From contig CAJHNH020007701.1 in NCBI GenBank assembly GCA_905116865.2, forward strand, positions 314,779 through 378,778: a stretch of 64,000 nt of DNA, read 5' to 3'. The notes below the pieces were generated by a model. That model was given only the letters and a program-made list of their open reading frames with translations. It did no database searches and was not told the origin of the DNA. Source of the DNA: Candidula unifasciata (lineage: Eukaryota > Mollusca > Gastropoda > Stylommatophora > Geomitridae). Made by a program: the position numbers and the translations under genes. Position 1 is the first letter of the stretch, and each line of letters opens with the position of its first letter. Below, in pieces: positions 47,801 to 59,434 of this stretch.

Positions 47801-48899
47801 AATGCTGCTAGAATATGTTCCTCTGCTGCTGAGCTGTCTACTCACAGCTCTGTGCCATCCTGATTAAATGTGCATGTTCTGTGAAGTTGGTTCAGGAAGC
47901 CATAGACAAAGCTGCTTGAGATGGTTATAGCAGCCTTTCCCTGCCTTTTGAAAGCACAAGTTGAAGACAAAAGTTGGATGGCTGTTTTATAGGGAAGCTA
48001 ACAAATTTAAAAACCATATTGTTGCCAAATCTCTTGAGAGTTTGGATTAATGAACACTGAGGTAATTTTACTCTCCCAAGCATAGCATTATTTCTGCAGC
48101 TTAGAGAAAAGAACATGCAAAGATGCATGGGCAAATTAGGGCAGTATATATAATTTTATTCAACAATAAAAAAAAATCATAATGTGCAGTATATCCTTTG
48201 CATGGTTACTTTCATAAGTGTATTTTCTGTAAGCTTAGAAACTGTGTGGCAAGTGTTTTTGTTGTTGTTATGGCACATCATTTTGTACTACTTGTACTTA
48301 TTCATCTTCATGAGTGTCACTTGTGTAATTCTGTGAAGAGTTAATAAGAACACATTATCTGGCCAGGAAATGAATCTGTGATTTTATTGTTGTTTTCATA
48401 GAATCTTGCTGTTGATATGCATTGACAGAGTTTGACACTTTACAGTCTATCACAGTGCTGTTTTGCTTACAGTAATTTAAAGAAAAGTATTTTTCTTTAA
48501 AATAAAACCAACACATATGAAAATTAATGCTCAAAGTACGGCAGCTTAGAATTTCTGCAATAGATAGAACACATCAGTGGGCAGTGCATATTTTCCTAAT
48601 CTGTCTGTTATGCAAATTTTGAAGCAAAAAAAGAATATAACCATTATTCTGTTTCAAGTTTATAACCAGTTTTTAGCAACTGTCATTTAGTAAGATTATA
48701 GATTTTCAACAGTGAAAATTGTCAGGATGATTTACAAAGTTGTGCATGTATAGAATGTCTCTGATTTTCTGATTTTTAAGTGTAGTGTGTTTGTTTTTCT
48801 TTAAAATATTGTGTGATATAGTAATCTGTGACAGACTTTGTGTTCATTTTATGTGATTTTTTTCTCTGACAGAGTGAAACCTGAATATATTGCCTGAGC

Positions 48900-49126
<227 letters not shown>

Positions 49127-49799
49127 GCAATAGAGTTTATTGCTTCAGCCTATATTTAGGTATATATTTATACGTAAATAGGTGGTCTGGCTAGGCCAGT
49201 AATACATTGCTGCCTTATCAGCAAGATACATTTTCTAGTACTCATTTTTTTAGATTCTCAACCATTGAACTATGTTGCTATGAAAAAAAATTATCATCGC
49301 CAAGTTGGAGCTCAGGATCTTTGAAATGGCAGCCGACTGTATGCCCATAGTAACATCCTCCAAATTGTCGCACTGACATTTGTGTGAGTTGACTGCATAA
49401 AAGTTACAACACTTCTTGTTGTCTGGCATCTAATCATGTTCCCAAATTTTCATGTGACATTTATCATCGTTTCAGACATTGGGAGTTTTACACTTTGGGG
49501 AGCGCTTTCAGGTACTCATCGCTTTAAAACCATTGTTTTTATGTCTGGCTGTGATCAGTATTTTTCTTGATTGTGTAGATGCTGGCACATGATGTAGCTT
49601 TTTCAGTATTGTGTATGTGTTATTGTTTGTGAGAGTGGTAATAATAGTGCAGTGGCTTTTATAGACTTGCCTGGTGGCCTGGTCATCATATCTTTGTCTT
49701 CCTTTTTTAACTAAGATGTTTCTGAACTCTTTCTTTACATTACCACTTCCCTGTAATCAGCTGTTAGTTCATTTGTCTTCTGTATTCACCTTTAGATGA

Positions 49800-50000
49800 T
49801 CAGTTGGCTTGTTGATTGTTTTGTAGTTTACAGACTGGCTGTGAAAACTATGCCTTTCAGTCCAACACATCTGACTTCAAGCAAACTCCTGATTCTTCAT
49901 TATCATCATACATTTTCACTTTTGGCATTAAGCATCGTAGAAAGGAACATTTTAGGATCCATTGCTTGAAGGGTAGCAATAACACCTGAAAGAAAATAAT
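49800..50000 (-). mobile_element. A2 variant, antisense, 3' part
   Basis: TTTGTAGTTTACAGACTGGC, CTATGCCTTTCAGTCC and ACATCTGACTTCAAGCAAAC are the reversed A2 half. Confidence 0.5.
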
Positions 50001-50011
50001 GCTCTTATCTG

Positions 50012-50300
50012 GGGAAAAAAGTTTAGTGATTACTTCCCTTTCCTTCAAAAGAAACCTTTAGCAGATTTATGCGTCTAATGACTGGAAAAAAACATAATGG
50101 CAATACATTAAAAAAAAAGTGACATGATATCATCAAAGAAACAGAGGTCTTTTTGCCTGCCAGTTTGTTCGGTAGTCTAGGGGGTTTGACCCCATGGATA
50201 TTAATAAAAACTGAGGAGGACACCACATTTTTTTCTGCTTCTTTTTCTCATCTTCTAGTTTCTTAGGGTAGAGTCTCAGAGATTTATACAGATGCAGCTT
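50012..50300 (-). repeat. Dispersed repeat, copy 1 of a ~285-bp pair
   Basis: Shares GGTTACTTCCCTTTCC-like start, AAAAAAAAAGTGAC, AAACAGAGGTCTTT, GTTTGACCCCATG and CTTCTAGTTTCTTA with 51312-51590, in the same order and orientation. Family unknown; strand is my guess from the A/T tails. Confidence 0.75.
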
Positions 50301-50415
50301 TTTGCAGGTTTCCCTGTCGATGTAGAAGCTCTTTAGTGTTCTCAATTAAACTTCTGATTAGTCGTCTTTAACAACAAAACTTGTTAGAGGGCAGTAGATG
50401 TATTATTTTTCAAAC

Positions 50416-50434
50416 ACCCCCCCCCCCCCCCCCA
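50416..50434. repeat. Poly-C run
   Basis: About 18 C residues after CAAACAC. No element head is obvious beside it. Confidence 0.85.
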
Positions 50435-50639
50435 TCTTTTTTATGCGATCCTGAAACGCACACAAGTTAGTTCAAAGACAGTATACTTTTCTGACTTTTC
50501 TATGGCAGACCTTTGTTATTTTAACTCCAAATTTTTAGTTTAGTTTGTTTTGCCTGTTATTCATTTATCTTCTTTGCATTTGAAATTTTGTAATTTTAAG
50601 CTAGAACGTCTCGAGATGGAAAGAGTTGAATTACTTTCT

Positions 50640-50770
50640 AGCTTTACATAAAGAATTACATTGATCTGGGCTCCCTGGCCTAAAGTAGCTACCAGGAAGT
50701 GTTTTAGGAAATAAATATGGGAGGCATAATATTGACCGTGCCACTTGCTCCATGAAACCAGGATAGGATA
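50640..50770 (+). mobile_element. Possible SINE-1 body, decayed
   Basis: GGGCTCCCTGGCCTAAAGTA, GCTACCAGGAAGTG and AATATTGACCGTGCCACTTG resemble SINE-1 in order. Confidence 0.4.
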
Positions 50771-51311
50771 GAACCATTTTTCTAAGATTGCAAAATTTGC
50801 CATGAAGATTTTATAGTTTTGTAGCTGTGTATGCATGTCTGTTCTGATGTATTAGCTAGATTTTTTTTTTATTTGCCACATTTTCAATGCTGTTATTTTA
50901 AGGCTTTAGATGTTTAAAGTGTCAGGTTAGTTTTCATTAATATTGATGGAATAATGTGTTTATAATCTTTTTGTGATGTTTAACATCTAAGAGATTAAAT
51001 ATAGCTGTTGACTGATTACTCTCAAACTGGACTAGACAAAGTGCAAAAATACATGCCACAAGAACAGGATTTATATGAAAAATTAAGTTATAGTATACAT
51101 CTAAAACAAAAATGTGTTTACATTACAAATGCCATAGTGTAATTATGAATTGATTTAACAGACACCAGATAACAGTATTTGAAGTGAGTGACCGTCAGTC
51201 ATCTTCAGAACTGTTTCCTTTCGCTAATAGCTGGTACCTGTTAGCGAGGTTGGGTCAACGTTAGAACGGCATCTACTTATTTAAAAAAAAAAGGACAATA
51301 ATACTCTCATC

Positions 51312-51590
51312 ATGGGGAGAAAGCTCGGTGGTTACTTCCCTTTCCATTATAACAAACCTTTTGCGGATTTATACATTTAGTGACTGGAGAAAATATAATA
51401 AAAAAAAAGTGACTTGGTATCATTAAAAAAACAGAGGTCTTTATGTCTGCCTGTCTGTTTATTGGTCTAGGGGTTTGACCCCATGAATATTTATAAAAAC
51501 TGACAAGGACTTCACATTTCTTCTGCTTCTTCTTCTCAACTTCTAGTTTCTTAAGCAAGAATCTGAGAGATTATTTATAAAGGTGCAGTT
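51312..51590 (-). repeat. Dispersed repeat, copy 2 of a ~285-bp pair
   Basis: Second copy of the 50012-50300 sequence, about 80% similar by eye. A T-rich tract and the candidate microexon follow directly. Confidence 0.75.
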
Positions 51591-51606
51591 TATTTTTTTT
51601 TTTTAG

Positions 51607-51624
51607 AAACAAAATTTGAAAAAG
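51607..51624 (+). CDS. APBA: Candidate 18-nt cassette microexon in PTB domain (KQNLKK)
   Basis: The acceptor is a 13-T tract followed by AG at 51606, and the donor is AAAAAG|GTAAGA at 51625. The 18 nt in between is a multiple of three, enters in phase 0 and leaves in phase 0, so it can be included or skipped without a frameshift. It would place KQNLKK between RIK and APEGE. That is exactly where vertebrate APBA proteins carry a short Lys-rich insert (from memory, the form MAQKLAKSRKK). Caution: the T tract lies just after one copy of a dispersed ~285-bp repeat and could be that repeat's poly(A) seen in reverse. An 18-bp open segment is easily met by chance in a 24-kb intron. Confidence 0.33.
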
Positions 51625-51834
51625 GTAAGATTTTTTCAGAGTGAAAGGAATAAAAGACAATTGTCTGGGGTGTCGAGTTAATAAATATGATGAGGAAAAC
51701 TGCAAACTACAGACAAGATTGAATTGATATATTCATATATCAGAAATATGAAGATTCTTAGCTGGGACTTTAGTGTGCTCACTATAGTAAATAGTTTAGA
51801 TTACTTCTTCTTTTTCTATATTCCCTCTTAAAAG

Positions 51835-52025
51835 GGCAGTTGGCATGTTGTGGTTTACAGCCAGGCTGCAATATCTGTGCCTTTCAGTCTAATACATCCG
51901 ATTTCAGCAAACTACTAATGTATCACTTTTCACTACCTGCTTTTTGGGTGTCAGTGGGTCTACCCCGCCTCCCCCTTTCTTCCCCAATGGGGTCCCAGAA
52001 CCCACACCAGGTTGATTACTTGAGA
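51835..52025 (-). mobile_element. A2 variant, antisense, full length
   Basis: TTGTGGTTTACAGCCAGGCT, GTCTAATACATCCGATTTCA, then AGTGGGTCTACCCCGCC and GGGGTCCCAGAACCCACACC (head reversed). Confidence 0.7.
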
Positions 52026-52039
52026 ATTAAATAATGACA

Positions 52040-52135
52040 GTTTTTATGCCAATGTGACTTTGACCACATTGACCCGCTGAGGGCTGATTGGTCTACAAAA
52101 ATATGAGCCTAGCATTAAATGCCCAATACACCACT
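52040..52135 (+). mobile_element. SINE-1 3' part
   Basis: TGTGACTTTGACCACATTGA, GATTGGTCTACAAAAATATG and AGCCTAGCATTAAATGCCC fit the end of the SINE-1 body. Confidence 0.55.
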
Positions 52136-52149
52136 TGACATTCACCCTT

Positions 52150-52410
52150 ATATGTTTCTTCTTCTTCTTCTTCTTTTCCACCTTGTACCTCATCGAAGTG
52201 TCGGGGGGAGATGTAATGTATGTTAATGAGCTCTGTTATGAGCACTATTAAGACTGATGTTCATTTCTGTAAGGATGTTCTTAATGCCATCACTCCATCT
52301 TTTCCGAGGTCTTCCAATCGCTCTATACCCGTTACAACGTTTTAGTGTAGCTCGCTGTGGCGGATAGTACCAGGGCATTCTTGTTAGGTGTCCAAACCAC
52401 TTCATTTGTT
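52150..52410 (-). mobile_element. LINE 3' end, antisense
   Basis: Minus strand reads MKWFGHLTRMPWYYPPQRAT, YRAIGRPRKRWSDGIKNIL, the GHLxRM...GRPRKRW region after RT in LINEs, and ends with GAAGAAGAAGAAG-type tail. Confidence 0.65.
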
Positions 52411-53254
52411 GTTCTTTATATGTTTAACTTCATTAATGTATAGTATGTTTTCTCAAGTTGCTCAGTTGTTAGGAACAGCAAAATATACTAGGAAATAAAT
52501 TCTATAATCTGTTGTTTTTGTCTTCTTCGTTCAGATTTACAACATAGAAACATTGCTTTGGTTTATAACTTTATTTGAAAAATAACACAGTTAATAAGCA
52601 GCAGCATTAGGCTTCTCTGATCAACAATAAGAAATTACAGATACCAGTGCTGCCACAAACCATATTTGTTTAGAACATCTGTATTATTTGAAATTAGTCT
52701 GTCGTAGGAACACTTTATTATTCATTAATGATGAATTGTCTCATTTGCAAACTGTATTGTTCAGTTATAAACATTTGGTCACTGTAACCTTACATTTGAT
52801 TGGCTGGTTGTTGATTGGTGCTTTCAGTAATTTGTTTCATTATTTATAGCAACTAGTTCATGTTTTTGTGAACATGAACTTGTGTTTTCCTTCTGTACAA
52901 AACATTTGACAAATTATACCATATCGTTGTGGAATTGAATTCTGATATCGCATATATTATGAATTTTAAATGTCATTTGACATCTCATGTGGTATAGTTA
53001 TCTGTTTACATGAAGCACACTTAAAATACTGTAGTTTAGTTGCACTATTCAGCTTTGGTTCTGAGTTTTATTTTGCTATGTGATGTTAAATTTGTGTGTG
53101 ATTTTTTAATTTTTTAATTTTACCTTTTCAATTAAATACTTTTTTAAATTTTAAATGTTCTTCTAGCTGTTTTATATTTATTCGTTTTGTGTTATGGGAA
53201 TTATATATTTTTCTTGTAGTTAGTTGTAAAAACTTGAATTTTAAATATTTTGGA

Positions 53255-53640
53255 TTTGATTTGATATGATTTAAGAACCACCATCACAGCACTTGGGACA
53301 TTCCTAAAAGCGCTACGTCCCAATCTTCAGCAGCCAGCGCAGAGTTCCAATACCACCGTTGACAGTAGCAGTCTGATTATGTGTCTGTCTTGCCTTTCCA
53401 CTGAGCGTTGAGTATCGGACAGAGCCCCACGTCACTCCTCTTTGCATCACTCTCACCAGACTGTGATGATCAGTATGCTGTTCCGAATTGTACACATGCT
53501 TCCATAAGACCTTAACCACATCTGTCATGTATCAGTATCCACCAAGTTGTGCAGAGCAGCCAGTCTGCCCGTCTGTTCATTTCCCAACACACTGGCGTAA
53601 CCTGGAGAAAAGATCCAGACTGCTCTTCACCTTTGACCTC
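53255..53640 (-). mobile_element. LINE-N 3' end, antisense
   Basis: Minus strand reads SPGYASVLGNEQTGRLAA-like RNase H sequence, ADVVKVLWKHVYN-like region, then TLSGKARQTHNQTATV and IGTLRWLLKIGT. The tail is (TCAAA)n reversed at 53252-53270. Frameshifted near 53530. Confidence 0.75.
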
Positions 53641-53839
53641 TGCTGCATTTTTATTGTGTTGTATTAGTGGTGTGTAACCATATTTTTGTGGGCTTAAATT
53701 TTCTACAATGCAACATTAAAACAATCCTGATGGATGTCTGTAATATTTGAGAGCTTAAAACTGTTAAAGATAATTCTACAGATGTTTGTCATGTATGCAC
53801 AACTGGTCATTTGTTCAACAGTTATTACAACCAAATCCC

Positions 53840-54020
53840 ACTGTGGGTTCCGGGGCCCTGTTTTGGGGGAAAACAAGAAGAGAAAAACTGCCCTCCCAAA
53901 AAGCATGCCATTAGAAGTGTGCTGAAGTCAGATTTGATGGTTCGAAAAGTGCTTGTATTGCAGCCCAGCTGTAAACCACAAGTGCCAGCCACCTTTTCAA
54001 CAGTGAATGCAGAAGAGAAC
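53840..54020 (+). mobile_element. A2 variant element
   Basis: CTGTGGGTTCCGGGGCCCTG head, AAGTGTGCTGAAGTCAGATT, GTATTGCAGCCCAGCTGTAA and AACCACAAGTGCCAGCCACC. Confidence 0.65.
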
Positions 54021-54139
54021 TGCATTAAGCATGGACAGTTTCTTTACACATTTCGAATTGACTGGCTTAATCACATATTTGTTGATTTCCGCAGTTTAAA
54101 AAAAAAGCTTACATTTTTAGGTAATTAACTCAGGAAATA

Positions 54140-54450
54140 CCAGTATTCTAAGGGGCCATTAAGGTGGCAAATACCAGCATGTTAGAAGGGCCCGTTATGA
54201 TGGATAATGCGAGTTTTTTGTAAGGATATAAAACTAAACAAAAAGTAGATCAGCGAGCTTCACAGTGTAACAAAACATAAACGGAAAGCGAATGTTGTGG
54301 CTACAGAGTTTTAATCAGAACCCATTAAGTTGGGAAATACCTGTGTGTTAGAAGAGCCCTTTGTGCTGGGAAATACGATTGGATACAATTGTGTTAAAAG
54401 GGCCCATTAAAGCGGAATATTTCAGTATGTTATAAGGGCCAATTAAGGAA
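54140..54450 (+). repeat. Degenerate ~35-40-bp repeat
   Basis: Loose recurrence of GGGCCCATTAAG / GGGAAATACCAGTATGTTA-like motifs, at least five copies with interruptions. Too diverged to fix the unit. Confidence 0.5.
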
Positions 54451-54469
54451 GCAAAGAATAGTAACAATG

Positions 54470-54715
54470 TGACTGTAAACTCTGGCCAAAAGTTCTTATT
54501 GTTTGTCCACCTCTGGACTTTAACCTTGTTCCAGAACCTGAGTGCACATTCGTTTGACAGATCTTACTTATACTTGGTTCCTTGCCTCTCAGGCAGATGC
54601 ACTTTGACTTTGAAGGAAGCTCCCAGTTAGTCGACTCTTAGGACATGCTTGTTGGGGAGGAGGTGGGTCTGTTCTTGTTTCCATCCCATTATAGGACCCC
54701 TGAACCCACGTGGGA
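54470..54715 (-). mobile_element. A-element, antisense
   Basis: TGACTGTAAACTCTGGCC, GTTTGTCCACCTCTGGACTT, GACATGCTTGTTGGGGAGG and ATAGGACCCCTGAACCCACG. Confidence 0.8.
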
Positions 54716-54964
54716 ATGATGCGAGATGAAAGGCAGTAAATAAAAAACTGGGGAGAAAACAATGAAATGTCTTGTTTGGACAAGGTGCTTGTGCAACATT
54801 TAGGAATGAGGATGGATCCACTGATCACCTCTAGTGATCCATTAGTGTATTGGACAACTTTCCAGTGAGAACATGGTGGTTACAGAAATGATACAGAATT
54901 GGACAGGATGTATTTTCAGGTGACTAATTAATAGCGATGCACAACAGGCATTATAGAATTTATA

Positions 54965-55235
54965 CCTTCACCTGTGGATTCCAAGGCCACATTTTTGACG
55001 GAAAAAGAAAGACCCACAGTTTCCGTAACGTGTCGTAAAAGGCAACAAAATAGGCTTTCCTTCAAAATCCGAGTATGTCTACTTGAGAGGCATGGAACCA
55101 GTAGTCTGCAAACAAGCAAGCCACATCTGTGTATGGAAAACCCAAATTATGGAACAAGACTAAAATCCATAAGTGGACAAAACTAGAAATTTCCACCAGA
55201 GTTTACAGCTGATGAACATGAAACAAAATTAAGAG
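54965..55235 (+). mobile_element. A-element, full length
   Basis: CCTGTGGATTCCAAGGCCAC head, AGAAAGACCCACAGTTTCCG, CAGTAGTCTGCAAACAAGC, ATTTCCACCAGAGTTTACAG. Tail is short. Confidence 0.75.
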
Positions 55236-55799
55236 ACATTAATTTTTCCTTGATGTTTTATGCTTTTGTATGCTTCACATGTCAGTTTTTATTTCCTGGT
55301 GTTCTTTGTTTTATTTTTTCAAACACTATCAGTACTGTCTGTTTACATTGAAGCATGTATAGTGTGTGGCTTGTGTGTCAGTGTGCTTCACAGCCTGTAA
55401 GGGACCACATGTTGATGATTTGTGCTGTATGTTTATACTTTTCTGATATGACAAATAGATTAAAAACATACATATTAATAACACAGTATGAATACAGACA
55501 CTACTAACATGTGAATAGTTAATTTCTATCCACAAATGCTTGTAAAACACATGTATATTTACAAAATCTATTCCATGGGAAATCTGTTCCATCGGATGGA
55601 GGCAGTTGGGTATAAGGATCTAATCCCACATGTTTAGATCTAAAGATTCCTTGTGGGTGATAAGGTCACTGTCACTCTGGCCATCTTTAACTTTGCAATT
55701 TTCTGGCACCATCATCTAAAATTATGAAGCTGGATGGATGCACTTGGTCACCTAAAAATATTCCCTCAAAGAGAATTTACATCCAGATCTACTAAACCT

Positions 55800-56000
55800 G
55801 TGCGGAAAACCTCAGTAACTCACCTGCCGGCCCAAAGGTCTAGTCTTTGAATCTAAATTGTGGTGTATTGTTTTTCAAATTTGACCTTTGCTCATAGGTG
55901 GACACAGCTCAAAATGGACACCAGGTGATATGCCTAGAAGGTAGAGTTAACCTGGTGTGATATTGAGCCCATCACCCATCGAATGCTGGTTGGTTCATAC
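55800..56000 (+). mobile_element. SINE-1-like copy
   Basis: Head remnant GCCGGCCCAAAGGTC with TCTTTGAATCTAAATT, then GACACAGCTCAAAATGGACA, GGTGTGATATTGAGCCCATC. A weaker antisense fragment precedes it at about 55630-55710. Confidence 0.55.
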
Positions 56001-56029
56001 ATATATACGCTACCATTATGTGCCCAATT

Positions 56030-56108
56030 CCCTATGTGGGTTCTGGGGTCCCATTGTGTGGAAAACTAGAATAGACCTACTGCCTCCCCAACAAGCATGG
56101 CGTAGGAG
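56030..56108 (+). mobile_element. A-element, left part, split by a second A-element
   Basis: TATGTGGGTTCTGGGGTCCC, AGAATAGACCTACTGCCTCC and AACAAGCATGGCGTAGGAG, then interruption. It continues at 56389. Confidence 0.8.
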
Positions 56109-56383
56109 GTGGCTTCTTCATCTTCTTTGTTCACAAGCTAGCTGTAAGCTCTGACGGAAAGTCCTGGTTGTTCATCCATTTGGATTTTGTGCCAGGGCCT
56201 GATTTTTTTCTCGTTTTACTGGCTTATTTGTGCACAGTTGATTTTTGTTGTTGCCGCGTGGACAGATGCACTCTGACTTTGAAGGAAGTCCCCAATTAGT
56301 GGACTCCTAGAACATGCTTGTTGGGGAGGCGGTGGGTCTATTCTTGTTTTCCTCACAACAGGGCCCCAAAGCCCACACGGGGG
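56109..56383 (-). mobile_element. A-element inserted in another A-element
   Basis: Antisense, 275 bp: GTGGCTTCTTCATCTTC tail reversed, CTGTAAGCTCTGACGGAAAG, GACATGC-type site CATGCTTGTTGGGGAGGC, end AGCCCACACGGGGG. AGGAG occurs on both sides (56104-56108, 56384-56388). Confidence 0.8.
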
Positions 56384-56388
56384 AGGAG

Positions 56389-56590
56389 TTGACTAACTGG
56401 GGGCTTTCTTCAAAATTGAAGTTAATCTGCCCCAGCGGCAAAGAACAACCAGCTGCACACAAATAAGCCAGTAAATTGGATATACACCCAAAACTAAGAC
56501 CCTGAAACAAAGCCAAAGTCCAAATGGACGAACAACCAGTAATTTCCACTAGAGCTTACTGCTGGTGAATAAAGGAGAAGAAGAAAAAGA
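56389..56590 (+). mobile_element. A-element, right part of the split copy
   Basis: TTGACTAACTGGGGGC, CAAAATTGAAGTTAATCTGC, ACACAAATAAGCCAGTAAAT, then GGAGAAGAAGAAAAAG tail. Completes the 56030-56108 copy. Confidence 0.8.
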
Positions 56591-57483
56591 TATGCCTAAT
56601 GAGCCAGAGGTGTGAAATGGGTCCTTTAATTTTACTGAACCTGCAGCCTGGTATAAAAGCATACTAACTACCACACCACCACAGTATAATTAAAAATACA
56701 TTTTCAATATTTGAATATGCAGTATGTAATTATATATTATCTAATTGCTAGTGCACAGCTTGAAGTCACTTAGAAATATGACACACACTTACTGACATAC
56801 TAATAGTGTCGAAGATAGGAGTGACTCTAGTGGAATTAATATCAGCAAGTAAATTAACACAGTACCAAATATGACAAAAGGAAAGGACAATGAGAAGAAA
56901 GGAAAAGACATGCACAGAAATTGCAACCTTTTAGATAATTTATTGTGGATTATGAGACCTGTTTAAAAAAAAAAAATATACTGATAAAGACTAGTTGAAC
57001 ATTCAGTTGTATTTGTGCGTGTCTTTTTCTCCCACTTTGTTGAGGTTGCCAAACCTAGTTGGCACTATGTTAATTTACACATACTAGTATCTTTATATTT
57101 GTAAATAAAGTCAACAAGCAGACCAGTTTTGGCATTTAAGCCAGCTGAAAAGACAATTTATTTGTAAAAGTTTGTGAAACTTAACTCTTCATCAATATAA
57201 GTTTTATCAAATTATAAAAGAATTAAATGTGTTTTTCGGTGGTATGTGATTTAGTCTGCCTGATCATGCTGAGTCTATAATGCTGCATTTAAAGTGATTT
57301 TTGTGAATTCTGTATTCTCATAATTGAATGTAATTCAATGTTTGATTTTTATCTGTCATCCTTTTGAGCTTCCCGGACACATTTTAGCTTGTTATATTGT
57401 GATTTAGATCTTTCTTTCCTTCGCTAATGTTTCATTAAAATGATGTTGCAAGTTAAGCTCACCATAGTTTGTTTTATAGTTTT

Positions 57484-57650
57484 TTGGGCGCTGCTGTAGC
57501 ACAGTGGCTATACACTTGACCGCTAACCCAAAGGTCTTGGGTTTGAATCTGCATGGAGGCAGATTTTGTATCGTTGACCTTAGGGCAGTAAAGATGACTG
57601 GCACTGATTTAGTGCCATTTGGTATATTAAAATATAGGTTTTAGCACTAC
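57484..57650 (+). mobile_element. SINE-1-like copy with tRNA-like head
   Basis: GGCGCTGCTGTAGCACAGTG, CTATACACTTGACCGC, TCTTGGGTTTGAATCTGC (B box), then GCAGTAAAGATGACTGGCAC and TTAAAATATAGG. Confidence 0.65.
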
Positions 57651-57764
57651 ATCCATCCATGGAATCTAACAGATTGCACAGGATAAAAAAGAAAAGAGAA
57701 ATAGACCATTGTGTGATGAATAAATGGCACATGATGATGATGATGATGAAGAATGAATTTCCTC

Positions 57765-58062
57765 CCGCTGTGGCTTCTGGTGTTCCATATGGGGTGGGGA
57801 TAAATCCAGTGCCTCCTAACAAGCATGTTTTACAAGTCGACTAATTAGGGATTTTGCCTTTGAAGTCGGAGTGCATCTGACTGACTGAGTGGCAAGGAAC
57901 AAAAGGTGTGACTACATGTAAGCCAGATCTGTAAAATGGATGTGTACACGAACACAAAGCTCAAGTTCTGGAACAACACTAAAGACCAGAAGTGGATGAA
58001 CAACCAGAGTTTTTCACCATAGTTTACAGCTGGTGAATGTAAAGAAGAAGAAGAAGATTAAT
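57765..58062 (+). mobile_element. A-element, full length
   Basis: CGCTGTGGCTTCTGGTGTTC head, CTAACAAGCATGTTTTACAA, GAAGTCGGAGTGCATCTGAC, ending GAAGAAGAAGAAGATTAA. An ATGATGATGATGATGATG run precedes the head. Confidence 0.75.
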
Positions 58063-58079
58063 TGTGTTCTAGAACAGGT

Positions 58080-58268
58080 TTTAGAAAAAGATTTGATATT
58101 TCATCTGTAGTATGAGCCTTGTGACACTCTGGTGGACAGCAGATGGAAAAAGGAGATATGGACGACCTAAGGAAACCTGGAGAAGGACAATCGAACAGGA
58201 AATGAAGGAATGTAAACTGACATGGGATACCATGGGCACAAAAAGCGGCAGACCAGAATCAATGGAGA
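58080..58268 (+). mobile_element. LINE 3' end (GRPKETWRRT type)
   Basis: An open stretch reads LWWTADGKRRYGRPKETWRR, then TIEQEMKECKLTWDTMGT, the end of RTE-like LINE ORF2 proteins. The remainder is lost. Confidence 0.7.
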
Positions 58269-58284
58269 TCACTTGTCTTTTTTC

Positions 58285-58565
58285 TTCTTCTTCGCGTTCA
58301 CCAGCTGTAGACTGGCGGAAAGTTCTGGTTGTTCGTCCACTTCTGGACTGCAGTCCTGTTCCAGAACCTGAGTGTTGTGTGTGCATCCGTTTTACAGATC
58401 TGACTCATTTGTATACAGGCTGCTGGTTCCTTGCCTCAGACAGATGCACTCTGACTTTGAAGGACGCTCCCTATTAGTCAACTCTTACAACATGCTTTTG
58501 GGTAGGCAGTAGGTCTATTGTTTTTTTTCCCTATAATAGGGCCCTGGAACACACACAGGGTAAAT
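58285..58565 (-). mobile_element. A-element, antisense, full length
   Basis: TTCTTCTTCGCGTTCACC tail reversed, TTCGTCCACTTCTGGACTGC, TTACAGATCTGACTCATTTG, GGGCCCTGGAACACACACAG at the head. Confidence 0.85.
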
Positions 58566-59434
58566 CACTTGGGAATGCCTTATGTGTCAACATCGACATG
58601 AAGAGGATATATATGAGCCATGGCACTGCTTTCAAATGTTACCCGTTTCATAAAACTGTCTTTGCTGCTTGTATTTATCATTTGATGAGACTGGTTTAAA
58701 TTGTTAGGTTTCTGATGGTCATCATCATTATTAGGTGCCTTGCCAACTGACTTGGGCGATTATGCCTCTCCACAACTTGTGGTCATGTGCTGGCACCCCT
58801 TCATGCCCTGAAAAAAACCTATCAAGAATTTTCTCATTTTCATTTATCTCTGCTTTCACAGATCCTTCCACTGGTCAGAACTTGTTCTAAATTCTTTCTC
58901 ATAACACACCAAAAAAAAAAAAAATGAGACTGTTCTGATGTTTGCGATAAGTTATCTTCAGTCCCTCCCTTCTTTCAAAATGTCTGTATTGCTCTTTTAG
59001 GTTCCGATAAGCTATTAAAACTTTTTTCTTGTGGTCCCTGCAGAGAGGTGATGGTCCACAGCCATCTGTCTCATGTGTCTCAATCGTTTCTGATAGAATA
59101 GTTCTTCTATTCCACAATGCTGACTATTCAAGAACCTCTCTCTTGGTCTCCCTTTAGCTCTTTTTCACGTTAACTTCCTGTTTTCATGATATATTTCGGT
59201 TGTCTTTATTCTTATGGCATAACATTTTACATTTACATTATTTTTGACATTACAGATGTAAGTTTTTTTTAATGGGTACACAGCAAAATATGTAATGTTT
59301 TCCCCCCTCACCAAGCACTAGAAATAAGCAAGTAATATTTGATTCATAACTAATCTTAAACAAAAGCCTTACAATTATTTATAATAATTTGAAAAATAAA
59401 ATAGATATAAAATGTCATTGCTTTTGTTTTATAG

